Source: Hyphomonas sediminis (GTDB lineage: Bacteria > Pseudomonadota > Alphaproteobacteria > Caulobacterales > Hyphomonadaceae). From it: 64,000 nucleotides of DNA. Every line of letters begins with the position of its first letter. Within the stretch, counting starts at the first letter, position 1. The DNA lies in assembly GCF_019679475.1 (NCBI RefSeq), contig NZ_JAIEZP010000001.1, forward strand, positions 372,001-436,000, given 5' to 3'. The translations under genes were made by a program, and so were the position numbers. Below, piece by piece: positions 37,422-47,021 of this stretch. The notes below the pieces were generated by a model. The model saw only the letters and a program-made list of their open reading frames with translations. It was not told where the DNA came from and made no database searches.

Positions 37422-39173
37422 ATGTCCGGCCGGTCCATGAGCGCAGACGATTCCTCCACAGGCGATGACGCCACCGGCGCCCTTTTCGGGGGTGAGGACG
37501 CGCCTGCGCGCGGCAAGGCGTATGAGGTGCTGGCGCGCAAGTATCGCCCGCGCCGCTTCGAGGACCTGATCGGCCAGGAAGCGATGGTGCGCACCCTCTC
37601 GAACGCGTTCGAGACGGGCCGGATTGCCCATGGTTTCATGCTGACCGGCGTGCGCGGGGTGGGCAAGACGACCACCGCCCGCCTGCTGGCCCGCGCCCTG
37701 AATTACGAGCCTGCCGCTGACGCCAAAGGCAAGAAGGGCAAGTCGGGTGGCCCCTCAATCCACCTCGATCCGCCGGGCGAGCATTGCGAAGCCATCATGG
37801 CGAGCCGGCACCCGGATGTGCTGGAGCTGGACGCGGCCTCCCGCACGGGCGTGGCCGACATGCGCGACCTGCTGGACTCGGCCCGCTATGGCCCCGTCTC
37901 GGCGCGCTACAAAGTCTACATCATCGACGAAGTTCACATGCTGTCGAATGCGAGCTTCAACGCCCTGCTGAAGACGCTGGAAGAACCCCCGCCCCACCTC
38001 AAATTCATTTTCGCGACGACCGAGATCCGCAAGGTTCCCGTGACGGTTCTGTCGCGCTGCCAGCGGTTTGACCTGAAGCGCCTCGATACCGGCGAGCTGG
38101 CAAACCACCTTGGCAATGTGGCCGACAAGGAAGGGGCGAATGTCTCTGAAGAAGCCCTCGCGCTGATTGCGCGGGCGGCCGAAGGCTCTGTGCGGGACGC
38201 GCTCTCGCTGCTGGACCAGGCGATTGTTCAGACGACGGACGGCGAAGCCGTTTCGGGCGGCGCCGTGCGCCAGATGCTGGGCCTGGGCGACCGCGCCCGC
38301 CTGCTGGATGCCTTCGAAAAGGCCGTGACCGGCGACGCAAAAGGCGCCCTGGCTGAAGCGCGCGACCAGGTGGCGGGCGGAGCAGACCCGGCCGTCATCC
38401 TCAAGGACATCCTTGATATTGCAGCCGATATTTCTGTTGCGCAGGCAACGGGTGACGATTGGAGCCCGGCAGGCCCGGCCGACTGGGCCGACCGGACGCG
38501 GGCACTGGCCCAGCGCCTGACGCCGGCCCAGGCGGCGCGCAACTGGCAGCTGCTGCTGTCTGGCTATAACGACCTGATGATTGCGCCAGACCCGGCCACC
38601 GCCCTCAATATGGTGGTGATCCGGCTGGCAGCGGCCTCTACCCTTCCGTCTCCGGAGGAAGCGGCGCGGATGATTGCCGAGGGGTCCCGACCGCCGGGAA
38701 AGGACGCCAGCCCCCTTAAGGCTTCGCCGCAGGCGCCCGGCGGGGTGGAAAGCTTTGCCGACATGCTGGCCGCGATGGACGAGATGCGCGAAGTGGCCCT
38801 GCAGGTGGACGCCGAACGCTTCGTACGCACCGCGCATTTTTCGCCCGGAAAGCTCGCCTGCGCGCTGGCGCCCGGCGCGCCGCAAGGCCTGCTGGGGCGG
38901 CTGAAATCCTTCCTGGAAGACATCACCGAACTCGACTGGATCGTCGAGGAGACCGAGACTGACGCCGAATCCGTGCGCGAGCGCGAGCGGCGGGAAAAGG
39001 CCGAGCGGATTGAGGACGCCAAGCTGCACCCGACGATTGCGGCAACGCTGGCGGCGATCCCCGGCGCGGTGATCCTCGATGTGATCCTCGACGCTGTTCC
39101 GCTTGAAAATCAGGACGGCCAGGACAATCTGCCCAGCAATGTGATCCCCCTCAAGACGCGCCGCCCGGCCTGA
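37422..39173 (+). CDS. dnaX: DNA polymerase III subunit gamma/tau
   Basis: Clamp-loader ATPase subunit. 583 residues: YRPRRFEDLIGQE (near 40), Walker A GVRGVGKTTTARLL (near 75), Walker B VYIIDEVHML near 165, sensor and SRC motif SRCQRFDL near 212, then tau-type C-terminal domains. The zinc-binding region before DVLELDAASRTGV keeps only one Cys (GEHCEAI), so the usual four-Cys finger is lost. ATG at 37422 is used; ATG at 37437 is an alternative. Precedes ybaB and recR, the classic dnaX-ybaB-recR cluster. Confidence 0.94.
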   Translation: MSGRSMSADDSSTGDDATGALFGGEDAPARGKAYEVLARKYRPRRFEDLIGQEAMVRTLSNAFETGRIAHGFMLTGVRGVGKTTTARLLARALNYEPAADAKGKKGKSGGPSIHLDPPGEHCEAIMASRHPDVLELDAASRTGVADMRDLLDSARYGPVSARYKVYIIDEVHMLSNASFNALLKTLEEPPPHLKFIFATTEIRKVPVTVLSRCQRFDLKRLDTGELANHLGNVADKEGANVSEEALALIARAAEGSVRDALSLLDQAIVQTTDGEAVSGGAVRQMLGLGDRARLLDAFEKAVTGDAKGALAEARDQVAGGADPAVILKDILDIAADISVAQATGDDWSPAGPADWADRTRALAQRLTPAQAARNWQLLLSGYNDLMIAPDPATALNMVVIRLAAASTLPSPEEAARMIAEGSRPPGKDASPLKASPQAPGGVESFADMLAAMDEMREVALQVDAERFVRTAHFSPGKLACALAPGAPQGLLGRLKSFLEDITELDWIVEETETDAESVRERERREKAERIEDAKLHPTIAATLAAIPGAVILDVILDAVPLENQDGQDNLPSNVIPLKTRRPA

Positions 39174-39197
39174 CACGGAAGTGACGGAGAAGACGCC

Positions 39198-39521
39198 ATG
39201 AAAGACCTCGCCCAGATCATGCAGCAGGCCCAGGCCATGCAGGCCAAGATGGCCGAAGTGCAGCAGAAGATCGAAAACACCGAAGCCGATGGCGTGGCCG
39301 GGGCCGGCCTTGTGCGCGTGAAGCTGCGCGGCAAGGGCGAGCTGGTTTCCGTGAGCATCGACAAGAGCCTGATGGGCGACGATCCGGAAATCATCGAAGA
39401 CCTGCTGAAAGCGGCGCATTCGGACGCCCGCAAGCGGCTGGACCAGGCGATGGAAGACGCGATGAAATCGGCAACCGCCGGCTTTGGCGGGATGCTGCCG
39501 GGCTTCAAGCTGCCGTTCTGA
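39198..39521 (+). CDS. Nucleoid-associated protein YbaB/EbfC family
   Basis: A 107-residue DNA-binding dimer that helps organise the nucleoid. N-terminal helix of Met/Gln-rich heptads (DLAQIMQQAQAMQAKMAEVQQKI) is followed by GxVxVxLxGxG-like strands (GAGLVRVKLRGKGELVSVSID) and the typical DDPEIIEDLLKAAHSDA helix. Encoded between dnaX and recR, as is common. A ribosome site GGAG lies before the ATG. Confidence 0.94.
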   Translation: MKDLAQIMQQAQAMQAKMAEVQQKIENTEADGVAGAGLVRVKLRGKGELVSVSIDKSLMGDDPEIIEDLLKAAHSDARKRLDQAMEDAMKSATAGFGGMLPGFKLPF

Positions 39522-39539
39522 TCGGCGCCGCACCACCCC

Positions 39540-39659
39540 ACGTCACGCTCGATGGCCGCAAGGCCATCTGAGCGCCCAGCTCTTTTTCTCACCGCTGGAC
39601 GCCGGGGAACTGGCGGGAGATAGGCCCTCAGATGGCCTTCCGGCCATCGAGGGTGACGT
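39540..39659. repeat. 33-bp imperfect inverted repeat, MITE-like
   Basis: Left arm 39540-39572 and right arm 39627-39659 are complementary with two mismatches in 33 bp, separated by 54 bp. Each arm contains its own small palindrome GATGGCC...GGCCATC. The whole forms a large cruciform between ybaB and recR. No protein is encoded. It resembles a miniature transposable element or a dispersed palindromic repeat. Confidence 0.75.
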
Positions 39660-39739
39660 TAGTGGAGAGAGTATCCCGGATGGCCGCTTGACTGCTTCCA
39701 GGATGACATACCCCCCAGACTCAGGCAGAAGGCCTTCCC

Positions 39740-40345
39740 ATGTCACAGCGTTCTGCCGGTCCTGAGCTTCTTCGATTGATCGACCTGATTGCCAAGCTGC
39801 CGGGGCTGGGGCCACGGTCGGCGCGGCGTGTGGCGTTGCACCTGCTGAAGCGGAACGACACGCTGCTGAAGCCGCTGGCCGAAGCGATGACGGAAGCCGG
39901 CGCCAAGATCCAGAAATGCCAGACCTGCGGAAACTACGACACCGTGCAGCCCTGCGCCGTGTGCCAGATGCCGGGGCGCGATGACGGGCTGATCTGCGTG
40001 GTGGAAGACGTGCCCGACCTGTGGGCGCTGGAACGGGGCGGCGCGTTTCGCGGGCGCTACCATGTGCTGGGGGGCGTGCTCTCGGCCATCGACGGCATCG
40101 GCCCGGAAGACCTTGGCATTGCGAGCCTTGTGGCGCGGATCGAGGCGGGCGGCATCCGCGAGGTGATCCTGGCGCTGAACGCCACGGTGGATGGTCAGAC
40201 CACGGCGCATTATGTGGCCGACCTGCTGGCCGGGAAAGGCGTGGATGTGACGCGGCTCGCGCACGGAGTTCCCGTGGGCGGCGAGCTGGATCATCTGGAT
40301 GATGGGACGCTGGCCGCGGCCCTGCGGGCACGGCGCGGCGTCTAG
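39740..40345 (+). CDS. recR: Recombination mediator RecR
   Basis: Ring-forming DNA repair protein that works with RecF/RecO to load RecA. 201 residues: helix-hairpin-helix [15 protein letters not shown] near 15-30, four-Cys zinc site [16 protein letters not shown] near 58-73, Toprim domain [15 protein letters not shown] near 84-98 and the C-terminal Walker-like [23 protein letters not shown]. Order with dnaX and ybaB is conserved. Confidence 0.95.
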   Translation: MSQRSAGPELLRLIDLIAKLPGLGPRSARRVALHLLKRNDTLLKPLAEAMTEAGAKIQKCQTCGNYDTVQPCAVCQMPGRDDGLICVVEDVPDLWALERGGAFRGRYHVLGGVLSAIDGIGPEDLGIASLVARIEAGGIREVILALNATVDGQTTAHYVADLLAGKGVDVTRLAHGVPVGGELDHLDDGTLAAALRARRGV

Positions 40346-40362
40346 AGAAAACGGTGTTTGAT

Positions 40363-41043
40363 CTAGCCCGTATCGGGCCAGAGCTGGGCGATCCCCTCGC
40401 CCACAATCAGCTGCAGTTTAAGCAGGATACGGTAATCCTGAGGATCGACGCCCGGTAGCGGCGTCGCCGGAACAGCAGCGCGCGCAAGGATTTTCCGCGG
40501 GCCTGAGGAGAGCAGGCGCTGCATGCGCAGGATATAGGCCTCCGGCCCGTCAAACACAGCTTCCAGTGCCTGAAGCCGGCGGACGAGGCGGGCGGCGGGG
40601 AGAAGCCCGCCGGCCCTGGCACCAGCACCGGCCCATTCGGCCTGAGCCGGATGGCGCGGCGCCGTATAAAGAGGAAATGCACCGGGCAGGCGCCGGGCGG
40701 GCTTTGCCCGCTCTGTCAGCCCGAAGCGCGGCGCGCGGGGCGGACCTGCAGGCTTTGCAGCAGGGCCGGGCTTTGCAGAGCTGGGCTTTGCAGAGCTGGG
40801 CTTTGCAGGCGGCGCAGGCAGGATGCCGCGGACAGCGGCAATCAGGAACAGCGCCCGGCGGACCAGCAATTCGATAAAGCCAAGCTCTGCGGCGATCGCC
40901 CGGTAGTCTGCCTTCGGAAGAAAGGCCGTGTGGCCGAAGCGGCCAAGGCCGAGCCGCGTGGCCAGCCCCAAAGCCAGATATTCCGCCGCCACCTGGGCAA
41001 AGCGGATGAGGCTGTTGGAGCTGTCGGCAAAGATGGCACGCAT
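40363..41043 (-). CDS. Hypothetical protein with AKPSS repeats
   Basis: A 226-residue protein without recognised domains. The N-terminal 80 residues are hydrophobic/helical, followed by a low-complexity linker containing the direct repeat AKPSSAKPSSAKPGPAAKPA. The matching DNA has tandem 15-bp repeats near 40760-40805. The C-terminal half is helical. It converges on recR with 17 bp between the stops. The reading frame is supported only by its length and codon pattern. Confidence 0.5.
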   Translation of the reverse strand: MRAIFADSSNSLIRFAQVAAEYLALGLATRLGLGRFGHTAFLPKADYRAIAAELGFIELLVRRALFLIAAVRGILPAPPAKPSSAKPSSAKPGPAAKPAGPPRAPRFGLTERAKPARRLPGAFPLYTAPRHPAQAEWAGAGARAGGLLPAARLVRRLQALEAVFDGPEAYILRMQRLLSSGPRKILARAAVPATPLPGVDPQDYRILLKLQLIVGEGIAQLWPDTG

Positions 41044-41239
41044 GAGGGGGAGAGTGCGGGACGCGCCCTTCCCCCGGATAAAATGTGAGCCGACCCGCCA
41101 AAATCCTGCGCTTTCAGGCAGATGGCGCGGGCGGCGTGTTGGAGAGGGCGGCGCTTTTCCAACAGGATTTGCCCGGCGCAGGGCGCGGCGCGGCCGGGCA
41201 GCGCCTTTCAGGGGCAGGACGTGCCTTTTCGGGGACAGG

Positions 41240-41303
41240 CCGTGTCATTTTGAGGACAAACGGGGACAGTTTGAGCCTCTTTGAATACATTTCCGGTCAT
41301 TCC
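41240..41303. repeat. 64-bp dispersed repeat, copy A
   Basis: Matches 58972-59035 at 48 of 64 positions without gaps, including TTTTGAGGACAAA, TTTGxGCCT and GGTCATT blocks. Both copies are intergenic. Preceding sequence has further GGGGACA motifs. Confidence 0.6.
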
Positions 41304-41362
41304 CGACACGGGCGCACCCAACGGGGGAGACTCAGGGGCAAATCGACCCCGGAATCGTCAGC

Positions 41363-41377
41363 ATACCGCCGGTATGT
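41363..41377. promoter_or_regulatory. Perfect 15-bp palindrome, candidate operator
   Basis: CATACCG-C-CGGTATG lies 286 bp before the UrcA-family start. Palindromes of this form are typical TetR/AcrR-type operators, but no such regulator is encoded nearby. Confidence 0.4.
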
Positions 41378-41663
41378 TTCAACACCTGTTCAAAGATTGA
41401 GCAGGTTTGCCTGCCGCCTGCACATCTGATGAATGAATGACAGGTATTCCGTTCAGCATGGCGGCCATGTCATTGCCATGTCATGGAGGGCGGGTAATTG
41501 TTGCATTGCAGCATGAGCTGGGCCGCTCCGGTCAGGCCACGGTCTGCCAGCCCCGTCCACCGGGGCCGGCGGGAAACCGTACCGGAGCAGGATAAGACCC
41601 CAGACTGACTGCGGGAGGAGTTTCAGCCGGCGTATCCGGCGCTAACTCTGAAGGACTTATCCT

Positions 41664-42008
41664 ATGCTGAAAGTTACCTCGACGATCCTGGCCGCTGCCA
41701 TGGTTCTCACCCCTGTTGCGGTCGCCGGTCCGGTCAAGGAAGTGACCCTGAAAATGGACTATGACCCGGCCCTGCTCTCCACCGATACCGGCGTTGAAAC
41801 GCTGGTTTCCGACCTGGAGACCAAAGCCCGCAAGATCTGCTCGCAGCGCATGCCCGCCGTCGGCTCGATCTATGTCGACACCGAATGCTCCGCCAATCTC
41901 GTGAAAGCGGCTGTGCAACAGATCCACGCCGACCAGAGCGAAGCTGGCCTGGACATCGCGCCGGGCTTCCAGACGCTCGCTGCTGTCGACTTCCCGCTCG
42001 CCAACTAA
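41664..42008 (+). CDS. UrcA-family exported protein
   Basis: A 114-residue exported protein: signal peptide 1-21 (cleavage after VAVA), then the short UrcA pattern with a DxxLLSTDTGVETLVSDLETKARKIC segment and a second Cys (TECSANLVKAAV), probably forming one disulfide. UrcA proteins are small periplasmic proteins of unknown role in Caulobacterales and Sphingomonadales. GAAGGA precedes the ATG. Its long 5' region holds a repeat and a palindrome. Confidence 0.75.
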   Translation: MLKVTSTILAAAMVLTPVAVAGPVKEVTLKMDYDPALLSTDTGVETLVSDLETKARKICSQRMPAVGSIYVDTECSANLVKAAVQQIHADQSEAGLDIAPGFQTLAAVDFPLAN

Positions 42009-42259
42009 GGCGCGCCTCAGAATTTTGCGGAACAGCGCCAGACCAATGTTTCCTCCCGGTCCGCGGCGCTGGAGGGGCCATCCGAGGCCTAGGATGGCCC
42101 CTCGCTCCGCCTTTGCTTGCGAAGGTTGATAAGCGGGGCTCGCTTTTCGCTTGACGCTCCATGAAGTTTCCCTAGCGTAAAGATGGGCAGCGCGACGCTG
42201 TCCTCATCCGGACGGGCCGCAAGAGCCGCGCCGGAGCGCAAGCTGGAGGAAACAAGCTC

Positions 42260-42889
42260 ATGTATCTGATGAATACCGGGCCTTCGCGCCTCAGCATCGC
42301 CGCCGTGCTGGCTGCGCCGCTGGTCTATGCCCTTTTCCTGGCCGCCAATGCGCTGATCACGGTTGAAGACGTGAGGCTGGTGGAGACGGAAAACCGCATC
42401 CTGGAAACCATCACGCCGTCCGATCCACCGTCGATGGAGGCGACCGTGCGTCCCAAGCCCGATTGGCTGAAGACAACCACGCCGCCCGCCGCCGAACGGC
42501 AGGCGCCGCCGCTCGTGCCCACACAAGGTTTTGGCGGCGTGTGGACCGGGGAAGTACCTGCGGAGGCAGGGCCCGTGCGCATCAAGTTCGATGTGGGGAC
42601 GGTCAGCGCCGGGCCGCTGGACGGGCGCGTCCTGACGCCTGTGCGCCCGCCGGCACCGTCTATGCCTTCGGGGGCGGTCACGCGCGGGATTTCCGGGGAA
42701 TGTGACGTGTATTTCGATGTCGACATCGCCGGGCGGCCGCAAAACGTGGTGGCGAAGTGTACGGACAATGTCTTCAAGAGCGAGGCAGAACGCGCCGTGC
42801 GGCAGGCGGAGTTCCTCCCCGCCATCCGCAATGGCCGGCCCGTCGAGCAGCAGAACGCGGTCTACCCGATCGTGTTCACTGTGAACTGA
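42260..42889 (+). CDS. TonB-like energy transducer
   Basis: A 209-residue protein anchored by an N-terminal membrane segment (about 10-33) with a Pro/Glu-rich periplasmic region and a C-terminal TonB domain (about 130-209: GECDVYFDVDIAGRPQNV, FKSEAERAVRQAEFLPAIRNG, PIVFTVN). It likely couples the proton motive force to outer membrane receptors, or is a TonB_C-bearing envelope protein. No exbBD is adjacent. GGAGG lies 9 nt before the ATG. Confidence 0.8.
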   Translation: MYLMNTGPSRLSIAAVLAAPLVYALFLAANALITVEDVRLVETENRILETITPSDPPSMEATVRPKPDWLKTTTPPAAERQAPPLVPTQGFGGVWTGEVPAEAGPVRIKFDVGTVSAGPLDGRVLTPVRPPAPSMPSGAVTRGISGECDVYFDVDIAGRPQNVVAKCTDNVFKSEAERAVRQAEFLPAIRNGRPVEQQNAVYPIVFTVN

Positions 42890-43034
42890 CGGGCGCCGGG
42901 GCGGGCCTGCCTGCCCCGGCCTTCGCGGGCCTTGCGGCCTGCTGCGACCCGGAGGCGCCGATGGGCCACCCGGTGTTGACCCCGCAGGCGGCGCCGACAA
43001 TATGGCGCCGGGCTGAAATTCGGGGCAGATTTTC

Positions 43035-44672
43035 ATGAGTTTTATCCGGCACCTTGGGGCGTTCCTGTGCCTGCTGATACTGGCAGGAGGCGCGGCGCGG
43101 GCGCAGACTGAGGGCGCGGGCGAGCCCGTCTCTGCAAGTATGAGCCGGGCAGATCTGGCCGCGCAATGCGATGCGCGCGAGGCAAGCGCCTGTGTGGAAC
43201 TGGGCGAGGCGATGCTGCTGGCGACCGAGGGCGCGCCGCAGGACCTGGCCGGGGCATTCAGCCTGTTCGACAAGGCCTGCTATACGCTGGAAGACGCTGC
43301 GGGCTGTTACAGCCTGGGCATCGTGTGGGCCGAGGGCATCGGCACCGACGCCAATGACATCCAGAGCTTTGCCGCCTTCCGAAAGGCCTGCACGCTGGGC
43401 CATGCGGGCGCCTGCGCGCGCGAGGCAGAGGCGCTCTATACCGGGCGCGGCATTGCGCCGAGCGAAGGCGGGGCGTTTGAGGTCTATGCCAAGGCCTGCG
43501 CGCTGGGACTGGGCGCGGCCTGCCGCGAGCTGGGCCGGCTGCATACCCAAGGCGAGGGCGCACCGAAGGATGAAGGCGCCGCGCAGGCGCGCTACCTGCA
43601 GGCCTGCGAACTGGAGGATGGCGAGGGGTGTTACCTCGCCGGGACGGCGGCCTACCAGGCCGGCGGGGGCGCGCCGGATGCTCCGCAGGCTGTGGACCTT
43701 TTTGGCAAGGGGTGTGACCTCGGCGTGGGCGCCTCCTGCCTGAGGCTGGGACAGGAGCTGGCCTTTCCCGACACAGGCGCGCCGGACGAGGCAGGCGCAG
43801 AGGCGGCTTATGCGGCGGCCTGCGCGCTGGGCGTGACGGCGGCGTGCGGACCAGAGGACGCGGCGCCTGTGGCGGAGACGGCTGAGGACGGCCCTGCGGA
43901 GATGGCTTCTCCGGAAGCGCCGCTGATTGTAGGCGTTGTTCCTCCGGCGGCGGAAGAAATCCCGCCCGTGATCGCCCAGACATTTTCGAGTGAAGCCCTG
44001 CCCGACCTCGATTTCGGTATCGAGGTTGCTGCCCCTGCGCCCCTACCCGAAACGGCAGACGGGGCGTCGCAAGGCACTGAAGCCGAGGGCGAGGCGGTTG
44101 CCGAGGCGGCAGAGCCTGCCGAGACGGCGGAAGACAAACTGCTGGCCGAGGAACGCCGCGCGATGGGCGAGGCCTGCGGGGCGGGCGATCTTTCCGCCTG
44201 CGAACTATATGCTGCCTGGCTGCGCGATGGAACGGGCGGCGCGGAGGACAGCGTGCGGGCGCGGCGGATCTTCTCGGTCATCTGCACCGAAGGCTCGGTG
44301 AAGGGCTGCTATGAGCTGGCCTGGATGATGTATGATGCCGGAACGAGCGAGCTGGAGATGTCGCGCGCGCGGTTCCTGTTTTCGGAAACCTGCCTGGCGG
44401 GCGAGAGCGAGGCCTGCCTGCAGGCCGCCGACATGCGCCGGTATGGCGAAGGCGGACGCACCGATGCGGCAAGCGCCGCGCGCTTCCTGTCATTTGCCTG
44501 CGAGGATGGCATCGAGACAGCCTGCACGGGCGCAGCCGAGATTGCGGCAGAGCTGGCGGCGGCAGCGGAAGTTTCAGATATTGCGGACACGGACGAACCT
44601 GCCTCCGAGGAGACAGGCGCGCCGGAAGATGAACCGGCAGGCGAGCCCGCGGACGGGACCGAGGCCGGATAG
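43035..44672 (+). CDS. Cys-rich Sel1-repeat periplasmic protein
   Basis: A 545-residue exported protein: signal peptide 1-23 (cleavage after ARA), then two blocks of Sel1-like repeats (about 35-270 and 370-480) such as ACVELGEAMLL ... AGAFSLFDKAC and GCYSLGIVWAEGIG, each with paired Cys likely forming disulfides as in Hcp-type proteins. An acidic Ala/Glu/Pro-rich linker of about 100 residues joins the blocks, and the tail is acidic. Such proteins are scaffolds for protein-protein contacts; the partner is unknown. Confidence 0.82.
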   Translation: MSFIRHLGAFLCLLILAGGAARAQTEGAGEPVSASMSRADLAAQCDAREASACVELGEAMLLATEGAPQDLAGAFSLFDKACYTLEDAAGCYSLGIVWAEGIGTDANDIQSFAAFRKACTLGHAGACAREAEALYTGRGIAPSEGGAFEVYAKACALGLGAACRELGRLHTQGEGAPKDEGAAQARYLQACELEDGEGCYLAGTAAYQAGGGAPDAPQAVDLFGKGCDLGVGASCLRLGQELAFPDTGAPDEAGAEAAYAAACALGVTAACGPEDAAPVAETAEDGPAEMASPEAPLIVGVVPPAAEEIPPVIAQTFSSEALPDLDFGIEVAAPAPLPETADGASQGTEAEGEAVAEAAEPAETAEDKLLAEERRAMGEACGAGDLSACELYAAWLRDGTGGAEDSVRARRIFSVICTEGSVKGCYELAWMMYDAGTSELEMSRARFLFSETCLAGESEACLQAADMRRYGEGGRTDAASAARFLSFACEDGIETACTGAAEIAAELAAAAEVSDIADTDEPASEETGAPEDEPAGEPADGTEAG

Positions 44673-44681
44673 GCCAGCGGA

Positions 44682-44867
44682 TTACTCGCTGGTGGGCGTC
44701 TGGTCTTTCTGGCGCGTCTTGCCGACGCCCACGACCATGCCGAACCCGATCAGCGTGATGGCGCCGACACCGATCCAGGCTGGCTACACGCCGAGCATGT
44801 AGGCGCCATAGGCAAGGCCCGACACGAACAGCAGGAAACCGATCAGGTAGATGGCGAAGGTAGACAT
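44682..44867 (-). pseudogene. Small two-span membrane protein gene broken by an amber codon
   Basis: Reading from ATG at 44867 (GGAG 7 nt upstream) gives MSTFAIYLIGFLLFVSGLAY then GAYMLGV, a TAG at 44784-44786 (codon 28), and the frame continues PAWIGVGAITLIGFGMVVGV and GKTRQKDQTPTSE to TAA at 44682. Together they would make a 61-residue protein with two membrane spans and a Lys/Arg-rich tail, a shape familiar from small alphaproteobacterial membrane proteins. Either the gene is inactivated by one nonsense change, or the two halves have other fates; sequence error is possible. Confidence 0.65.
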
Positions 44868-44952
44868 GGTGAACTCCACACTTGCTGTGATGTGAGGTTC
44901 AACGCCGGCGCCGGGCGATGGTTCCGCCGCCACGGGATTCGGAAACGGCCCA

Positions 44953-44988
44953 GAAAAAAGCCCTCCCCGGTTCCGGAGAGGGTTTTTT
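44953..44988. terminator. Terminator of typA, usable on both strands
   Basis: CCCTCCCCGG (44961-44970) pairs with CCGGAGAGGG (44973-44982) with one mismatch. It is flanked by A6 on the left and T6 on the right, so it can act for typA (minus) and plus-strand transcripts. Confidence 0.85.
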
Positions 44989-45010
44989 CAGGTGAGCCGG
45001 GGCGCGTGGA

Positions 45011-46843
45011 TTACGCGTCGGCGCTTTGCTTGGCGCGGCGCTTGCGCTCGTTCGGGTCGAGATAGATTTTCCGGAGACGGATGTTCTTCGGGGTGACCTC
45101 GACGAGTTCGTCGTCCGCGATATAGGCAAGCGATTTTTCCAGCGTCATCATCAGCGGCGGCGTGAGGCGGACAGCTTCGTCCGAGCCCGAGGCGCGCATG
45201 TTGGTGAGCTTCTTGCCCTTCAGGACGTTCACTTCCAGATCGTTGTCGCGGTTGTGTTCGCCGACGATCATGCCGCCATACACCTTGTCGCCCGGATGGA
45301 TCATCATCGGGCCACGGTCTTCCAGGTTCCAGAGCGCGAAGGCAACCGCCTCGCCCTGGTCCATCGAGATCAGAACGCCGGTGTGGCGGCCCTGGATCTT
45401 GCCTTTGTGAGGCGCGTATTCGTGGAAGATGCGGTTCATGATGGCGGTACCGCGCGTATCCGACAGAAGCTCGCCCTGATACCCGATCAGGCCGCGCGTC
45501 GGCGCGTGGAACACAAGGCGCGTACGGCCAACGCCGGAGGGGCGCATGTCGAGCATGTCGGCCTTCCGCTCAGAGAGCTTCTGCACGACGATGCCGGAAT
45601 GTTCGTCATCCACGTCGATGATGACTTCTTCGATCGGCTCAAGCTTTTCGCCGCTGGGGCCTTCCTGCATCACGACCTGCGGACGCAGCACGCCCAGCTC
45701 GAAGCCTTCGCGGCGCATGGTTTCGATGAGAACCGAGAGCTGGAGTTCGCCGCGGCCCGAAACGGTGAAGGCTTCGGCGTCGGTGGCGCGGTCAACCTTC
45801 AGGGCGACGTTGCCTTCAGCTTCTTTCAGCAGACGGTCCCAGATCATCCGGGAGGTGACTTTCGTGCCTTCGGTGCCGGCGAGCGGCGAATCGTTGACGC
45901 GGAAGGTCATCGAGATGGTCGGCGGGTCGATCGGCTGAGCGGCAAGCGGCGCGGTGACCGAAGGATCGCAGAAGGTGTCGGCAACGTTCGCCTTGGTCAT
46001 GCCGGCCAGCGAGACAATATCGCCAGCGGAAGCTTCATCGACCGGGATACGCTCCAGGCCGCGGAAGGCGAGCACTTTGGAGACACGGCCCTGCTCGACC
46101 AGATTGCCTTCACGGTCGAGCACCTTGATCGACTGGTTCGGCTTGACCGAACCTGACGCGATGCGGCCCGTGAGAATGCGGCCAAGGAACGGGTCTGCCG
46201 AAATGGTGGTGGCCAGGAAGCGGAACGGGCCTTCGGAGACTTTCGGCGTCGGCACATGGTCGACCACCAGCTGGAAGAGCTCGTCCATGTTGGCGCGGGT
46301 CTCTTCATACTGCGTCGACATCCAGCCCATCTTGCCCGAGCCGTAGAGGACGGGGAAATCGAGCTGCTCATCGGTCGCGTCGAGGTTTGCGAAGAGATCG
46401 AAGACTTCGTTGAGCACTTCGTCCACGCGGCGCTCGGCCTTGTCGATCTTGTTGATGGCCACGATCGGGCGCAGGCCCAGCTTCAGGGCCTTGGAGACGA
46501 CGAACTTGGTTTGCGGCATCGGGCCTTCGGCCGAGTCCACAAGCACGATCACGCCGTCCACCATGTCGAGAATACGCTCCACTTCCCCGCCGAAGTCGGC
46601 GTGGCCGGGGGTATCGACGATGTTGACGCGGTAGCCATTCCATTCGACCGAGGTGGTCTTGGCGAGGATGGTGATGCCCCGCTCTTTTTCCAGGTCGTTG
46701 GAGTCCATCATCCGTTCCTGCGTCTTTTCGTTGGCGCGGAAGGTTCCGGATTGTTTCAGGAGTTCGTCGACGAGCGTGGTCTTGCCATGGTCAACGTGTG
46801 CGATGATCGCAATATTGCGCATCTTTTCGAGCGGGGTCGTCAT
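45011..46843 (-). CDS. typA: Ribosome-associated translational GTPase TypA/BipA
   Basis: EF-G-like GTPase that binds the ribosome and aids assembly or stress translation. 610 residues from ATG at 46843; the further upstream in-frame sequence is not conserved. G motifs: AHVDHGKTT (near 13), [14 protein letters not shown] (near 74), NKIDKAERR (near 130). Domains II and III and the BipA-specific C-terminal domain (RNDGSEAVRL-like: [18 protein letters not shown]) follow. The length is normal. Confidence 0.95.
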   Translation of the reverse strand: MTTPLEKMRNIAIIAHVDHGKTTLVDELLKQSGTFRANEKTQERMMDSNDLEKERGITILAKTTSVEWNGYRVNIVDTPGHADFGGEVERILDMVDGVIVLVDSAEGPMPQTKFVVSKALKLGLRPIVAINKIDKAERRVDEVLNEVFDLFANLDATDEQLDFPVLYGSGKMGWMSTQYEETRANMDELFQLVVDHVPTPKVSEGPFRFLATTISADPFLGRILTGRIASGSVKPNQSIKVLDREGNLVEQGRVSKVLAFRGLERIPVDEASAGDIVSLAGMTKANVADTFCDPSVTAPLAAQPIDPPTISMTFRVNDSPLAGTEGTKVTSRMIWDRLLKEAEGNVALKVDRATDAEAFTVSGRGELQLSVLIETMRREGFELGVLRPQVVMQEGPSGEKLEPIEEVIIDVDDEHSGIVVQKLSERKADMLDMRPSGVGRTRLVFHAPTRGLIGYQGELLSDTRGTAIMNRIFHEYAPHKGKIQGRHTGVLISMDQGEAVAFALWNLEDRGPMMIHPGDKVYGGMIVGEHNRDNDLEVNVLKGKKLTNMRASGSDEAVRLTPPLMMTLEKSLAYIADDELVEVTPKNIRLRKIYLDPNERKRRAKQSADA

Positions 46844-47021
46844 TTTGATATATGCTTTCCGGCGGGCGGCGCGACAGGGAGGAAAACAAGGCGCCGTCGG
46901 GTGGATTTGGCGCCCGCCTAGCAGACGAGACGGGCTTTGACTATGAAAAAGAGGCAGGTTTTCTGCCAGTTCCGCCGCGCTGCCCTTGCATTGGCCACAT
47001 GCCGGGGCCACCGTCTGGCGG

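Larger units (their letters stand above)
41044..41663. other. 620-bp intergenic region with repeat and palindrome
   Basis: No convincing gene. It holds a run of GGGGACA/GAGGACA motifs, a 64-bp segment (41240-41303) that recurs at 58972-59035, a perfect CATACCG-C-CGGTATG palindrome (41363-41377), and the promoter and ribosome site of the UrcA-family gene. Confidence 0.6.

Noticed and set aside
41044-41663. Possible genes in the long gap, for example the 114-codon plus-strand frame at 41085
   Set aside because: Frames overlap repeats, have no ribosome site and lack a believable protein pattern.
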